Part shown: positions 50,253-58,554 of the stretch, piece after piece
How positions within the stretch are numbered: the stretch's first letter is position 1
How the letters are laid out: the number at the start of each line of letters is the position of its first letter
DNA from: SG-bin9 sp049323835
GTDB taxonomy: Bacteria > Pseudomonadota > Alphaproteobacteria > Rhizobiales > Xanthobacteraceae
NCBI GenBank assembly: GCA_049323835.1
Contig: JBMOOJ010000099.1
Span: 13,663-77,662, forward strand
Reading direction: 5' to 3'
Length of the DNA: 64,000 nt
The notes under the pieces: model-generated
Database searches by the model: none
Told to the model about the DNA's origin: nothing
What the model saw: only the letters and a program-made list of their open reading frames with translations
Made by a program: the position numbers and the translations under genes

Positions 50253-51917
50253 TTACGTCGAGATCGGCGTGATCGCGTCGGTGCCGCGATCGGGCGTATC
50301 GTCCTTCCAGCGCACGGAGCCGAATGGCCGCTCCAGCATGCGGCGGATGCGCACCGGCTCGATGCCGGAGTGATAGGCGATCGCCTGCTGATGCAGCGCG
50401 CGCTCGGATTGCGTGGCGCGGTTGCGCTGACGTAAATAGTCCAGCCATGTCGGGCAGTGATAGCGCTCGGTCCACAGTTCCGGGTCGGCGATGTCGCGCG
50501 CGATCGACCAGCCGTAGGCTCCGTTGCGCTGCCGGGTGAGCTGCACCTGCTGCATCAGCGTGTGAAATTCGCGCGCCTTGTCCATCGGCACGCGATATTC
50601 GATCTCGACCACCACCGGTCCACTGCGGGCGGTGAGCGAGAGCTTCACCTCCGGATCGGCGAGCACGTCGATGGCCTCGTCGTTGCGGCCGGCGACCGCC
50701 GGCATCCGCAGCCAGAGGCCGATCGCCGGCGAGATCAGCAGCATGATCGCCGAGAACAGCAGCGCCTCGCGGACGCCGGTGAGGTCGGCAATGTGGCCCC
50801 AGAGCCAGCTTCCGATCGCGACGCCCCCTGAAATCGAAGCCTGAAATGTCGCGAGCGCGCGGCCCGCGACCCAGCGCGGCGCAGAGAACTGCACGCCGAT
50901 ATTGAACAGGGTGACCGCAAGCATCCATGCCGCGCCCGCGACAACAAGTGCCGCGGCAGTGACGACGATCATCTTGCTCGATGCGATCGCGATGATGGCG
51001 AGGCCCATGACCAGTGCGCAGCCGCGGATCGCGGCCTCGCTCGAAAAGTTCTTGCGGACGATGCCGATATTGAGCGCGCCGACGACCGCGCCCATTCCGA
51101 ACGCACCGAGGATCAGGCCGAAGGTTTGTGCGCCGCCGCCGAGCAGGTCGCGGGCGATCAGCGCCATCAGCGCGAGAATGGAGCTGCCGGCAATGCCGGT
51201 GATCAGCGTGCGCGTGAGGACGATGCGGATCGACGGCGAGTTGGCGACATAGCGCACGCCGGAGATGATCGCGCGGTTCAGTTTCTCCGGCGGGAGCCGT
51301 CCAGGTTCGAGCGATCGCCGCCACAGGAACAGGACGATCAAGAGCGGCAGGTAGAGCGCGGCATTGCAGATGAACGCGGCCATCGCGCCGCCGGCGGCGA
51401 CGATGACGCCGCCGATCGCCGGGCCGAAGCTGCGGGCGATATTGAAGCTGATGCCGTTCAGCGCCACGGCCGACGAGAGCGATTCCGGTGGCACCTGTTC
51501 GCTCACGGACGCCTGCCAGGCCGGGCCGAACAGCGCCATGCCGCTGCCGATGACAAAGCACAGGGCGAGCATCGAATAGGGCGTCAGAAGGCCGATCGCC
51601 GCCAGCGCCGAAAGGGCGATCGCGCCTGAAAGGCCGACCAGCAGGGCGATCAGCCCGACAATGCGCCGGTCGAACATGTCGGCGATGGCGCCGGCCGTGA
51701 TCGCAAACAGCATGATCGGCAGCATCAGCGAGGTTTGCACCAGCGCGACCATGTCGGCGGACGAGGTCATCTGGGTCATCGCCCAGGCCGCGCCGACGCC
51801 ATGAATCATCAGGCCGAGATTCGACATCAGGCTCGCCAGCCAGATCCGGCGGAACAGGCTGTGCCGGAGCGGCGCGGCAATACCCTCGGCGGGGGCGGCT
51901 TGGGTGGCGTCAGTCAT
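50253..51917 (-). CDS. MFS exporter with C-terminal ABM-like domain
   Basis: 554 residues. The first 405 or so form a twelve-span MFS_3 (EntS-like) exporter, with ALFGPAWQASVSEQVPPESL typical of that family. The last 140 residues are soluble: EIEYRVPMDKAREFHTLMQQ and YGWSIARDIADPELWTERYH resemble an antibiotic-biosynthesis-monooxygenase fold. This MFS-ABM fusion occurs in other Rhizobiales; the soluble part may bind or sense the exported compound. The ATG at 51917 is preferred over a TTG at 51935. Confidence 0.88.
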   Translation of the reverse strand: MTDATQAAPAEGIAAPLRHSLFRRIWLASLMSNLGLMIHGVGAAWAMTQMTSSADMVALVQTSLMLPIMLFAITAGAIADMFDRRIVGLIALLVGLSGAIALSALAAIGLLTPYSMLALCFVIGSGMALFGPAWQASVSEQVPPESLSSAVALNGISFNIARSFGPAIGGVIVAAGGAMAAFICNAALYLPLLIVLFLWRRSLEPGRLPPEKLNRAIISGVRYVANSPSIRIVLTRTLITGIAGSSILALMALIARDLLGGGAQTFGLILGAFGMGAVVGALNIGIVRKNFSSEAAIRGCALVMGLAIIAIASSKMIVVTAAALVVAGAAWMLAVTLFNIGVQFSAPRWVAGRALATFQASISGGVAIGSWLWGHIADLTGVREALLFSAIMLLISPAIGLWLRMPAVAGRNDEAIDVLADPEVKLSLTARSGPVVVEIEYRVPMDKAREFHTLMQQVQLTRQRNGAYGWSIARDIADPELWTERYHCPTWLDYLRQRNRATQSERALHQQAIAYHSGIEPVRIRRMLERPFGSVRWKDDTPDRGTDAITPIST

Positions 51918-52219
51918 TCCGTCGCTCGGTCGCAATCGTCAGGCATCGAAATCGGTCACCGGCACCCGCGTTGATGCCTGTCACCATCCAGCCTGTCCAG
52001 CACGGGTGTGGGTTTTCCGGATCAGATCGGCTGGTTTCGCGCGGTTGCGCGGCAATCTTGCGGCGCTGCCAGCCCCCGGCCGCTGCCGTCATTTTGATCA
52101 CCTGGACGCCCTTCAGGAACGGCGGTGAGATTGCAAGTGACCTGTTTTCGGGCCATAGAGCGCGGACATTCCATCCCGCACTGCATTCTTGCGGTGCGCC
52201 CCATGCGATTGCCGATACG

Positions 52220-52708
52220 ATGCTGGACCGTTTGCGCCAATTCATTTCCGACGTCATTGCGCCGTCCGATCAGCAGCGGACGTTCGACGAAGCGGATTAC
52301 CGCCTCGCCGCGACGGCGTTGCTCATTCACGTGATCTCGCTTGACGGTGAACCGTCCGAGGTCGAAACGCGCAAGTTGCATGCGCTGCTGGAACTTCGTT
52401 TCAAGCTCGACGCCGGAACCGCCGACAAGCTGATTGCCGAAGCCATGCGCGCCGAAGGCGACGCGGTGGACATGTACCATTTCACCAGCGTCATCATGCG
52501 TTCGGTTGACGAGACGGGCCGGCTGCGCATCATCGAAATGATGTGGGAACTGGTCTATGCAGACGGTCATGCCAGCGAGTTCGAGGACAGCGTGGTCTGG
52601 CGGGCGGCCGATCTGCTCGGGATTTCGTCCCGCGACCGGATCGATCTCAAACGGCAGGTGTCAGGTCAGAAGGTTTCGGGTCAATCGCAGCTCGACGAGA
52701 CCACATAG
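52220..52708 (+). CDS. TerB-like protein
   Basis: 162 residues with the TerB/DjlA-N helical fold: RLAATALLIHVISLDGEPSE (metal-binding acidic site) and MMWELVYADGHASEFED. Members bind divalent metal and are linked to tellurite or membrane stress, but single TerB-like proteins in Rhizobiales have no proven role. Longer readings upstream lack similarity; the ATG at 52220 fits the family length. The SDR gene follows by 41 bp. Confidence 0.88.
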   Translation: MLDRLRQFISDVIAPSDQQRTFDEADYRLAATALLIHVISLDGEPSEVETRKLHALLELRFKLDAGTADKLIAEAMRAEGDAVDMYHFTSVIMRSVDETGRLRIIEMMWELVYADGHASEFEDSVVWRAADLLGISSRDRIDLKRQVSGQKVSGQSQLDETT

Positions 52709-52749
52709 GGCTCGCAATACTCATCTCTTACCGGTGTTATCCCTCAAGC

Positions 52750-53532
52750 ATGTCCATGAGTGAACGTGTCGCGCTGATCACAGGAGCCTCCGCCGGGATC
52801 GGTGCCGAGTTCGCGCGGCTGTTCGCGGCGAAGGGACATCGCGTGGCGCTGGTCGCGCGCCGGTTGGAAACCCTTGAGGATCTGGCAAAGGAGATCGCCG
52901 CCAAGGGCGGTGCAGCGCCGATCGTGATCGGCTGCGACCTGTCGCAAGCCAATGCGGGCGAGATGGTTGCTGCGGCACTGGCGGCCGCGGGCGTTGAGGT
53001 CGAGTACCTCGTCAACAATGCCGGCTTCGGCATGTTTGGCGACGCCAAGGTGCTCGACGCGGCCGGGCAGCTCAACATGATCGACCTGAACGTGAAGACG
53101 CTGACCGATCTGACCCTGCGGTTCACCGATCAGTTGGTCCGTCATCGCGGCGGCATCATCAACGTGGCGTCGATCGCAAGTTTCCTGCCCGGGCCGGGCA
53201 TGGCGGTCTACTACGCCAGCAAGGCGTATGTGCTGTCCCTGTCCGAGGCGCTGCATCTCGAACTGGCCGGGCAGGGTGTGCGCGTCACCGCGCTGTGTCC
53301 TGGGCCGGTGCCGACCGAATTCCAGCAGCGTGCAGGCTTCAAGCCGGGCCTCGATTCCCTGATCCTGAACGTGCGGCCCGCGGATGTCGCTGCCGCCGGA
53401 TACCGGGGCGTCATGGCCGGGCGCCGGGTCGTCCTGCCCGGGCTGCTGGTCCGGATGATCCCGTTCTTCATGCGCTTTGTGCCGCGCGGCATCATTCTGG
53501 CCGCCGCTGGCGCCATCCAGCGCAAGCGCTGA
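52750..53532 (+). CDS. Short-chain dehydrogenase/reductase
   Basis: 260 residues: classical SDR with the nucleotide motif ITGASAGIGAEFARLF, VNNAGFG, catalytic Ser in NVASIASFLPG and YxxxK in YYASKAYVLS. ARRLETLEDL after strand 2 suggests NADP(H). The closing hydrophobic segment (LLVRMIPFFMRFVPRGIILA) may touch membrane, as in the DltE/YqjQ group. Substrate unknown. Start taken at ATG 52750; 52756 is equally possible. Confidence 0.93.
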   Translation: MSMSERVALITGASAGIGAEFARLFAAKGHRVALVARRLETLEDLAKEIAAKGGAAPIVIGCDLSQANAGEMVAAALAAAGVEVEYLVNNAGFGMFGDAKVLDAAGQLNMIDLNVKTLTDLTLRFTDQLVRHRGGIINVASIASFLPGPGMAVYYASKAYVLSLSEALHLELAGQGVRVTALCPGPVPTEFQQRAGFKPGLDSLILNVRPADVAAAGYRGVMAGRRVVLPGLLVRMIPFFMRFVPRGIILAAAGAIQRKR

Positions 53533-53647
53533 ACGCGATCCACGTTCGCTGCGACCAAGGACCGGACCTCGTTTGGCCCGCGGCTTGCTTTGGATAGCCT
53601 AGCCTCAAAGGCAAGTTTTAACGAACTCGGACTACGCTTGGAATGTC

Positions 53648-54457
53648 ATGAGCCGCCTTCGCGACAGACTGCACGATGCGAAGATCGAGAGCGCAGCGCC
53701 GCTGCCAGTCCCTGATCCTGCACTTGCTTTCAGGCATCACCGGCCGGTTCTGCTCGTGCTGCATCAGGAAACGTCGACGCCGGGCCGCATTGGCAATGCC
53801 TTGCGGGCGATGGGCTATCCGCTCGACATCCGCCGCCCGCGTTTCGGCGATCCTCTGCCGGAGACGTTCGCGCGCCACTCCGGCGCGGTGATTTTCGGCG
53901 GGCCGCAGAGCGCCAACGATCCGGATGACTTCATCAAACGCGAGATCGCATGGACAGAGGCCGCACTCGGCGAAGGCCGGCCGTTTCTCGGCATCTGTCT
54001 CGGTGCGCAGATGCTGGCGAAGAGCCTCGGCGCGACGGTCTCGCGGCATCGCCAGGGCCGCGAGGAGATCGGCTACTACCCGATCCGTCCGACCGCGGCG
54101 GGCCGCGCGCTTTGCGGGGAATGGCCGGGGCATGTCTATCAATGGCATTGCGAGGGCTTCAATCTGCCGTCGGGATGCGAACTCCTCGCCGAGGGCGACG
54201 ATTTTCCGGTTCAGGCGATCCGGTGCGGCAATGCATTCGGGCTCCAGTTTCATCCGGATGTGACGACCGCGATGATGCATCGCTGGACAACCCGCGGTGC
54301 GGCGCGATTCGATGCGCCGGGTGCGCATCCGCGCGCGCAGCACTTCGCCTATCGCGCGGTCTATGACGTCATGGAGCGCGCGTGGCTCACCGCGTTTCTC
54401 GATCGATGGTTGCGCGGCGCGCCGTGCGAGACACCCCTCGCCATGGCGGCGGAATAA
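53648..54457 (+). CDS. Class I glutamine amidotransferase (GMP-synthase-like)
   Basis: 269 residues with the triad GATase domain: nucleophile Cys in FLGICLGAQMLAKSLG, His in AFGLQFHPDV, and a downstream acidic partner. It is a stand-alone amidotransferase like the YfeJ/GuaA-N group, which hydrolyses glutamine or gamma-glutamyl compounds; no partner synthetase is adjacent. It is possibly a gamma-Glu hydrolase; the substrate is inferred only by family. Confidence 0.9.
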   Translation: MSRLRDRLHDAKIESAAPLPVPDPALAFRHHRPVLLVLHQETSTPGRIGNALRAMGYPLDIRRPRFGDPLPETFARHSGAVIFGGPQSANDPDDFIKREIAWTEAALGEGRPFLGICLGAQMLAKSLGATVSRHRQGREEIGYYPIRPTAAGRALCGEWPGHVYQWHCEGFNLPSGCELLAEGDDFPVQAIRCGNAFGLQFHPDVTTAMMHRWTTRGAARFDAPGAHPRAQHFAYRAVYDVMERAWLTAFLDRWLRGAPCETPLAMAAE

Positions 54458-54500
54458 CCGCCCCGCATTCCGATTCCCGAATCCGGCTGCATCTGAAGGT

Positions 54501-54517
54501 GTTTCGTTCTGCGAAAC
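54501..54517. promoter_or_regulatory. Operator candidate upstream of the SnoaL/hydratase pair
   Basis: GTTTCG-TTCTG-CGAAAC, a perfect 6+6 inverted repeat 66 bp before the GTG of the SnoaL-like gene. It resembles IclR-type sites of catabolic genes; no regulator gene is adjacent. Confidence 0.5.
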
Positions 54518-54583
54518 GTCTGTGTGCTTGAAACGCGCGATGATCCTTGCGCAAGATGCTTCCATAACTCGGGGAGGCACGCG

Positions 54584-55081
<498 letters not shown>

Positions 55082-55112
55082 CGCAAGAACCAACAACACA
55101 CAGGGAGGCATC

Positions 55113-55925
55113 ATGGCCTACGAGGCAATTCTCTACAGCGTCGAAGATGCTATCGCGACGATAACACTCAATCGTCCCGATCGCATGAATGCCTGGACGT
55201 CGGTGATGGAGCGCGATGTGCGCGATGCGATGACCACGGCGGCGGCCGACAAGAACGTTCGCGTGATCGTTCTGACAGGTGCGGGCCGCGGCTTCTGCGC
55301 CGGCGCCGATATGGATGCGCTGAAGACGCTCGATCCGGATGACATCAAGCGGCGCGATGCGCTGCCGTCGTTCGACATGAATCGCCGCGCCGACTGGCAG
55401 ACGCGCAACGGCTACTATCCGGCGATCCCGAAGCCGGTGATCGGCATGCTCAACGGCGCGACGGCCGGCATCGGCCTCGTGCATGCGCTCTATTGCGATA
55501 TCCGCTTCGCGGCCGATAACGCTGTGTTCACGACCGCATTCGCGCGGCGCGGGCTGATCGCCGAGCATGGCATCTCATGGATGCTGCCGCGCATCGTCGG
55601 TCACGCCAACGCGCTCGATCTCCTGATGTCAGCCCGCCGCGTCACCGCCGACGAGGCGCTGCGCATGGGTCTGGTCAATCGGCTCTATCCGCTCGAGAAG
55701 CTGCGCGAGGAGACGATGGCCTATGCGCGCGATCTGGCGGAAAATGTTGCGCCCGCATCCATGCGCACGATCAAGCAGCAGCTCTACGATGTGCCGTTCC
55801 AGACCATGGCCGAGGCGACCGCGGTCGCCAATCGCGAGATGATGATCTCGCTCGCCAGCGCCGACTTCAAGGAAGGCGTTGCGAGCTTCGTCGAGAAACG
55901 GAAGCCGAAGTTCTCCAGCGTGTGA
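55113..55925 (+). CDS. Enoyl-CoA hydratase/isomerase family protein
   Basis: 270 residues of the crotonase fold: GAGRGFCAGADM (oxyanion hole 1), NGATAGIGLVHALYCDIRFA (oxyanion hole 2) and ARRGLIAEHGISWMLPRIVG with the catalytic Glu. Crotonases hydrate, isomerise or cleave acyl-CoA thioesters; the substrate is probably specialised, given the SnoaL partner. CAGGGAGGC precedes the ATG. The C-terminal SADFKEGVASFVEKRKPKF is the usual trimer segment. Confidence 0.94.
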   Translation: MAYEAILYSVEDAIATITLNRPDRMNAWTSVMERDVRDAMTTAAADKNVRVIVLTGAGRGFCAGADMDALKTLDPDDIKRRDALPSFDMNRRADWQTRNGYYPAIPKPVIGMLNGATAGIGLVHALYCDIRFAADNAVFTTAFARRGLIAEHGISWMLPRIVGHANALDLLMSARRVTADEALRMGLVNRLYPLEKLREETMAYARDLAENVAPASMRTIKQQLYDVPFQTMAEATAVANREMMISLASADFKEGVASFVEKRKPKFSSV

Positions 55926-55949
55926 GCGCTGCTGACGGAATCGTGTCTG

Positions 55950-55981
55950 CGCGGACCATATGCTGCTGCGTATGATCCGCG
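55950..55981. repeat. Imperfect palindrome at the acetyltransferase start
   Basis: CGCGGACCATA (55950-55960) and TATGATCCGCG (55971-55981) pair at 10 of 11 positions with a 10-nt centre. It covers two possible upstream starts of the next gene and may be an operator or a terminator of the hydratase operon (no U-run). Confidence 0.45.
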
Positions 55982-55983
55982 TC

Positions 55984-56463
55984 ATGGCTCCACACCCGCG
56001 CAAGGCGACGATTGACGATATCGACGGCATTGCCGCGATGGCGGGAGAGCTGTTCTCCGCCCATGTGGGCTACGATGCGCGGCGGTTCTTCGTTCCCGAC
56101 GATGCGGGCGAGCTCTACCGGAACTGGTTCATGCGGCCCGGCGCGGCCGAGAAGCTCCTGTTTCTGGTGAGCGAGCGGGAAGACCGTTCGCTCTGCGCGT
56201 ATGCGATTGCGGAGGCCTATGCGGCCGAACCGGAATTCAGCTCGCCAGAGCACGTCTACATTCACGATGTCTTTGTCGCGCCGGAGCTGCGTCATACGGG
56301 TCTTGCGGAGCAGTTCATCGAGCACATCGCCGCGTGGGCGAAAGGGCGCGGCATCACGCAGCTCCGCGCGATGATCGCGCTCGACAACGCCCGCAGCCTC
56401 GCCTTTTTCACCAAGCGCGGCTTCCGCGCGACGGTCACCGAGGTAACGCAGGATCTGAGCTAG
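55984..56463 (+). CDS. GNAT acetyltransferase
   Basis: 159 residues with the GNAT fold: the beta-4/acetyl-CoA region YIHDVFVAPELRHTGLAEQF and ALDNARSLAFFTKRGFRATV. The acetyl acceptor is unknown. The ATG at 55984 (MAPHPRKATIDD) is chosen because starts at 55960 and 55972 fall in a palindrome and lack ribosome sites; they cannot be excluded. Confidence 0.87.
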   Translation: MAPHPRKATIDDIDGIAAMAGELFSAHVGYDARRFFVPDDAGELYRNWFMRPGAAEKLLFLVSEREDRSLCAYAIAEAYAAEPEFSSPEHVYIHDVFVAPELRHTGLAEQFIEHIAAWAKGRGITQLRAMIALDNARSLAFFTKRGFRATVTEVTQDLS

Positions 56464-56482
56464 AGGAGGATTGGCGGGAAGT

Positions 56483-56558
<76 letters not shown>

Positions 56559-56751
56559 TTGCAGGCCGCGGCAAAACTCGCGGCGGCCGACACGCGGGCG
56601 TCATTTACTCGCTCCCCCAACGCCAAGTCAAGAATGGTCGAAATCGCCTGTTTTCGTGGCGTTTTGCCGCTCGCCTCCCTTGTGAGAAAAGGGTCGAGAC
56701 TATACGTTGCGGCCAGTTCCAGTCCCGCCGTCCTGAGAGCCAGCACCGCCC

Positions 56752-57042
56752 ATGCGCGCCATTCTCGACATCATTCTCATCGTCCTCGATCTCTACGTCT
56801 GGCTGCTCATCGCGTCCGCGATCCTGTCGTGGCTGATCGCCTTCAATGTCGTGAACACGCGCAATCAATTCGTCTCTTCGGTTGCGGAGTTCCTTTACCG
56901 GATCACCGAGCCGGTATTGCGGCCGATCCGCAATGTCATGCCGAACCTCGGCGGTCTCGACATCTCCCCGATCATCGTGATCCTGATCATCCTCTTCATT
57001 CAGCGGGTGATCACCTATTACATTTATCCGAACGTCGTCTGA
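56752..57042 (+). CDS. YggT-family membrane protein
   Basis: 96 residues with two membrane helices (about 5-27 and 71-91) and the conserved loop YRITEPVLRPIRNVMPNLGG. YggT proteins are inner-membrane and linked to osmotic or cation stress or membrane-protein assembly; the role is unsettled. It is followed 15 bp later by the YggU/DUF167 gene, the pairing found in most proteobacteria. Confidence 0.93.
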   Translation: MRAILDIILIVLDLYVWLLIASAILSWLIAFNVVNTRNQFVSSVAEFLYRITEPVLRPIRNVMPNLGGLDISPIIVILIILFIQRVITYYIYPNVV

Positions 57043-57057
57043 TCGCGGGCCGGCGGT

Positions 57058-57378
57058 TTGGCATTTCCCTGGCGCTATTCCGCGGAGGGTATTGCAGTCG
57101 CATTGCGCGTGACGCCGCGCGGCGGCCGCGATGATTTCGACGGAATCGAGATGGATGCCAATGGCCGCCCGGTTCTTAAAGTGCGCGTGAAGGCGCTGGC
57201 CGAAGGCGGTGAAGCGAACCGCGCGGTTATCAGGCTGATGTCGAAGGCGCTGAAAGTGCCGCAGGCGAATGTGCGTCTGCTGTCGGGCGTCACCTCGCGC
57301 AGCAAGCAGTTTGCAATCGACGGTGATCCGAAGCGGCTCGGTGAGACGCTGCAAAAGCTCGTGGCTGGTGCTGATTGA
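57058..57378 (+). CDS. DUF167 / YggU-family protein
   Basis: 106 residues: VALRVTPRGGRDDFDG and KVRVKALAEGGEANRAVIRL are the family motifs. Function unknown. The TTG start at 57058 (GGCGG upstream) gives the normal length; no ATG is available before the conserved part. It is in an operon with yggT. Confidence 0.9.
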   Translation: MAFPWRYSAEGIAVALRVTPRGGRDDFDGIEMDANGRPVLKVRVKALAEGGEANRAVIRLMSKALKVPQANVRLLSGVTSRSKQFAIDGDPKRLGETLQKLVAGAD

Positions 57379-57397
57379 GGCGACACCATTAGGCGAC

Positions 57398-57484
57398 GTC
57401 ATGGCCGGGCTTGTCCCGGCCATCCACGTCTTCTATTCCGAGGCACTTAAAGACGTGGATGCCCGGCACAAGGCCGGGCATGAC
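57398..57484. repeat. Intergenic palindromic repeat (family B)
   Basis: Outer GTCATGGCCGGGC / GCCCGGC...GCCGGGCATGAC and inner CCACGTCTT / AAGACGTGG pair to give a long hairpin of 87 bp between the YggU and folD genes. It is a different family from the CGTCATCCTGAGG elements at 17.2 and 23.6 kb. Confidence 0.75.
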
Positions 57485-57504
57485 AGCGGAGAAGACAGAG
57501 AAAC

Positions 57505-58386
57505 ATGCCCGCTCAACTCATCGATGGAAAAGTCATTGCCGCCGATTTGCGCACCCGCGTCGCCACGGAAGCCGCGCGGATCAAGGCGAGCCATGGCGTG
57601 ACGCCGGGTCTCGCGGCTGTGCTGGTTGGCGCCGATCCGGCGAGCCAGGTCTACGTCCGCAGCAAGGTGAAGCAGACCGAAGCGGCCGGCATGGCGTCGT
57701 TCGAGCATCTGTTGCCGGCGACCACCTCGCAGGCGGAACTGCTCGCGGTGGTCGACAAACTCAACCGCGACCCGAACGTTCACGGGATTCTGGTGCAACT
57801 GCCGCTGCCGAAAGGGCTCGATCCGCAAGCGATCGTCGCGGCCATCGACCCGGCCAAGGATGTCGATGGCCTGAGCCCGGTCAACGCCGGCCGGCTCGCC
57901 AACGGCCTGCCGGCGCTGACGCCCTGCACGCCGCTCGGCTGCATCATTTTGAGCAAGACCGTGCATGCCTCGCTTGAAGGCATGAACGCCGTCATCATCG
58001 GCCGCTCCAACCTGGTCGGCCGTCCGCTGGTGCAGCTGCTGCTCAACGAAAACGCGACGGTGACGATCGCGCACTCGCGCACACGCGACCTTCCCGCGAT
58101 CTGCAAGCAGGCCGATCTGCTTTACGCAGCCGTGGGCAAGGCCGAGATGGTCAAGGCAAGCTGGATCAAGCCGGGCGCGACCGTGATCGATGTCGGCATC
58201 AACCGCATTCCGCTGGCTGACGGAAAGACACGGCTGGTCGGCGACGTGGCGTTCGGCGAAGCGCGCGAAGTTGCTGGCGCGATTACTCCGGTGCCGGGCG
58301 GCGTCGGGCAGATGACGGTGGCGTGCCTGCTGGTGAATACGCTGCGTGCGGCGTGTGCCATTCATGGGCTAGTGCCCAGTTTCTGA
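57505..58386 (+). CDS. folD: Methylene-THF dehydrogenase / cyclohydrolase
   Basis: The 293-residue FolD interconverts 5,10-methylene-THF and 10-formyl-THF with NADP. VYVRSKVKQTEAAGM has the catalytic YxxxK lysine; VHGILVQLPLPKGLD and DVDGLSPVNAGRLA are substrate-site motifs; IGRSNLVGRPL is the NADP loop; ITPVPGGVGQMT is near the end. The cytoplasmic enzyme supplies formyl groups used by PurH. Confidence 0.97.
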   Translation: MPAQLIDGKVIAADLRTRVATEAARIKASHGVTPGLAAVLVGADPASQVYVRSKVKQTEAAGMASFEHLLPATTSQAELLAVVDKLNRDPNVHGILVQLPLPKGLDPQAIVAAIDPAKDVDGLSPVNAGRLANGLPALTPCTPLGCIILSKTVHASLEGMNAVIIGRSNLVGRPLVQLLLNENATVTIAHSRTRDLPAICKQADLLYAAVGKAEMVKASWIKPGATVIDVGINRIPLADGKTRLVGDVAFGEAREVAGAITPVPGGVGQMTVACLLVNTLRAACAIHGLVPSF

Positions 58387-58431
58387 AGTTTGTAATCGTT
58401 GCCGCGATCGCTCAAACAAGCTTCAGGAACT
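58378..58431. repeat. Inverted repeat 1 (AGTTTCTGAAG family)
   Basis: AGTTTCTGAAG (58378-58388) and CTTCAGGAACT (58421-58431) pair at 10 of 11 positions. Overlaps the folD stop. Related in sequence to the stronger repeat at 58469-58523. Confidence 0.6.
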
Positions 58432-58468
58432 AAAGGGCATTAGCAATCTATGAATCGAGTGCCGTTTT

Positions 58469-58523
58469 CGATCTGAAGTTCCTGTTTGAGAGTTGCGTCA
58501 GCGAATGCAGGAACTTCAGATCG
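58469..58523. repeat. Inverted repeat 2 (perfect 16-bp arms)
   Basis: CGATCTGAAGTTCCTG (58469-58484) and CAGGAACTTCAGATCG (58508-58523), perfect, 23-nt spacer, between convergent folD and the M20 peptidase gene. It could serve as a two-way terminator or be a mobile palindromic element related to repeat 1. Confidence 0.75.
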
Positions 58524-58554
58524 GCAGCCACTCGGCCCGTCGGCGGTCTGAAGC

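Noticed and set aside
58378..58523. Inverted repeats read as an IS element's ends
   Set aside because: There is no transposase or open frame between them; the interval is only about 145 bp and better fits palindromic elements or terminators.
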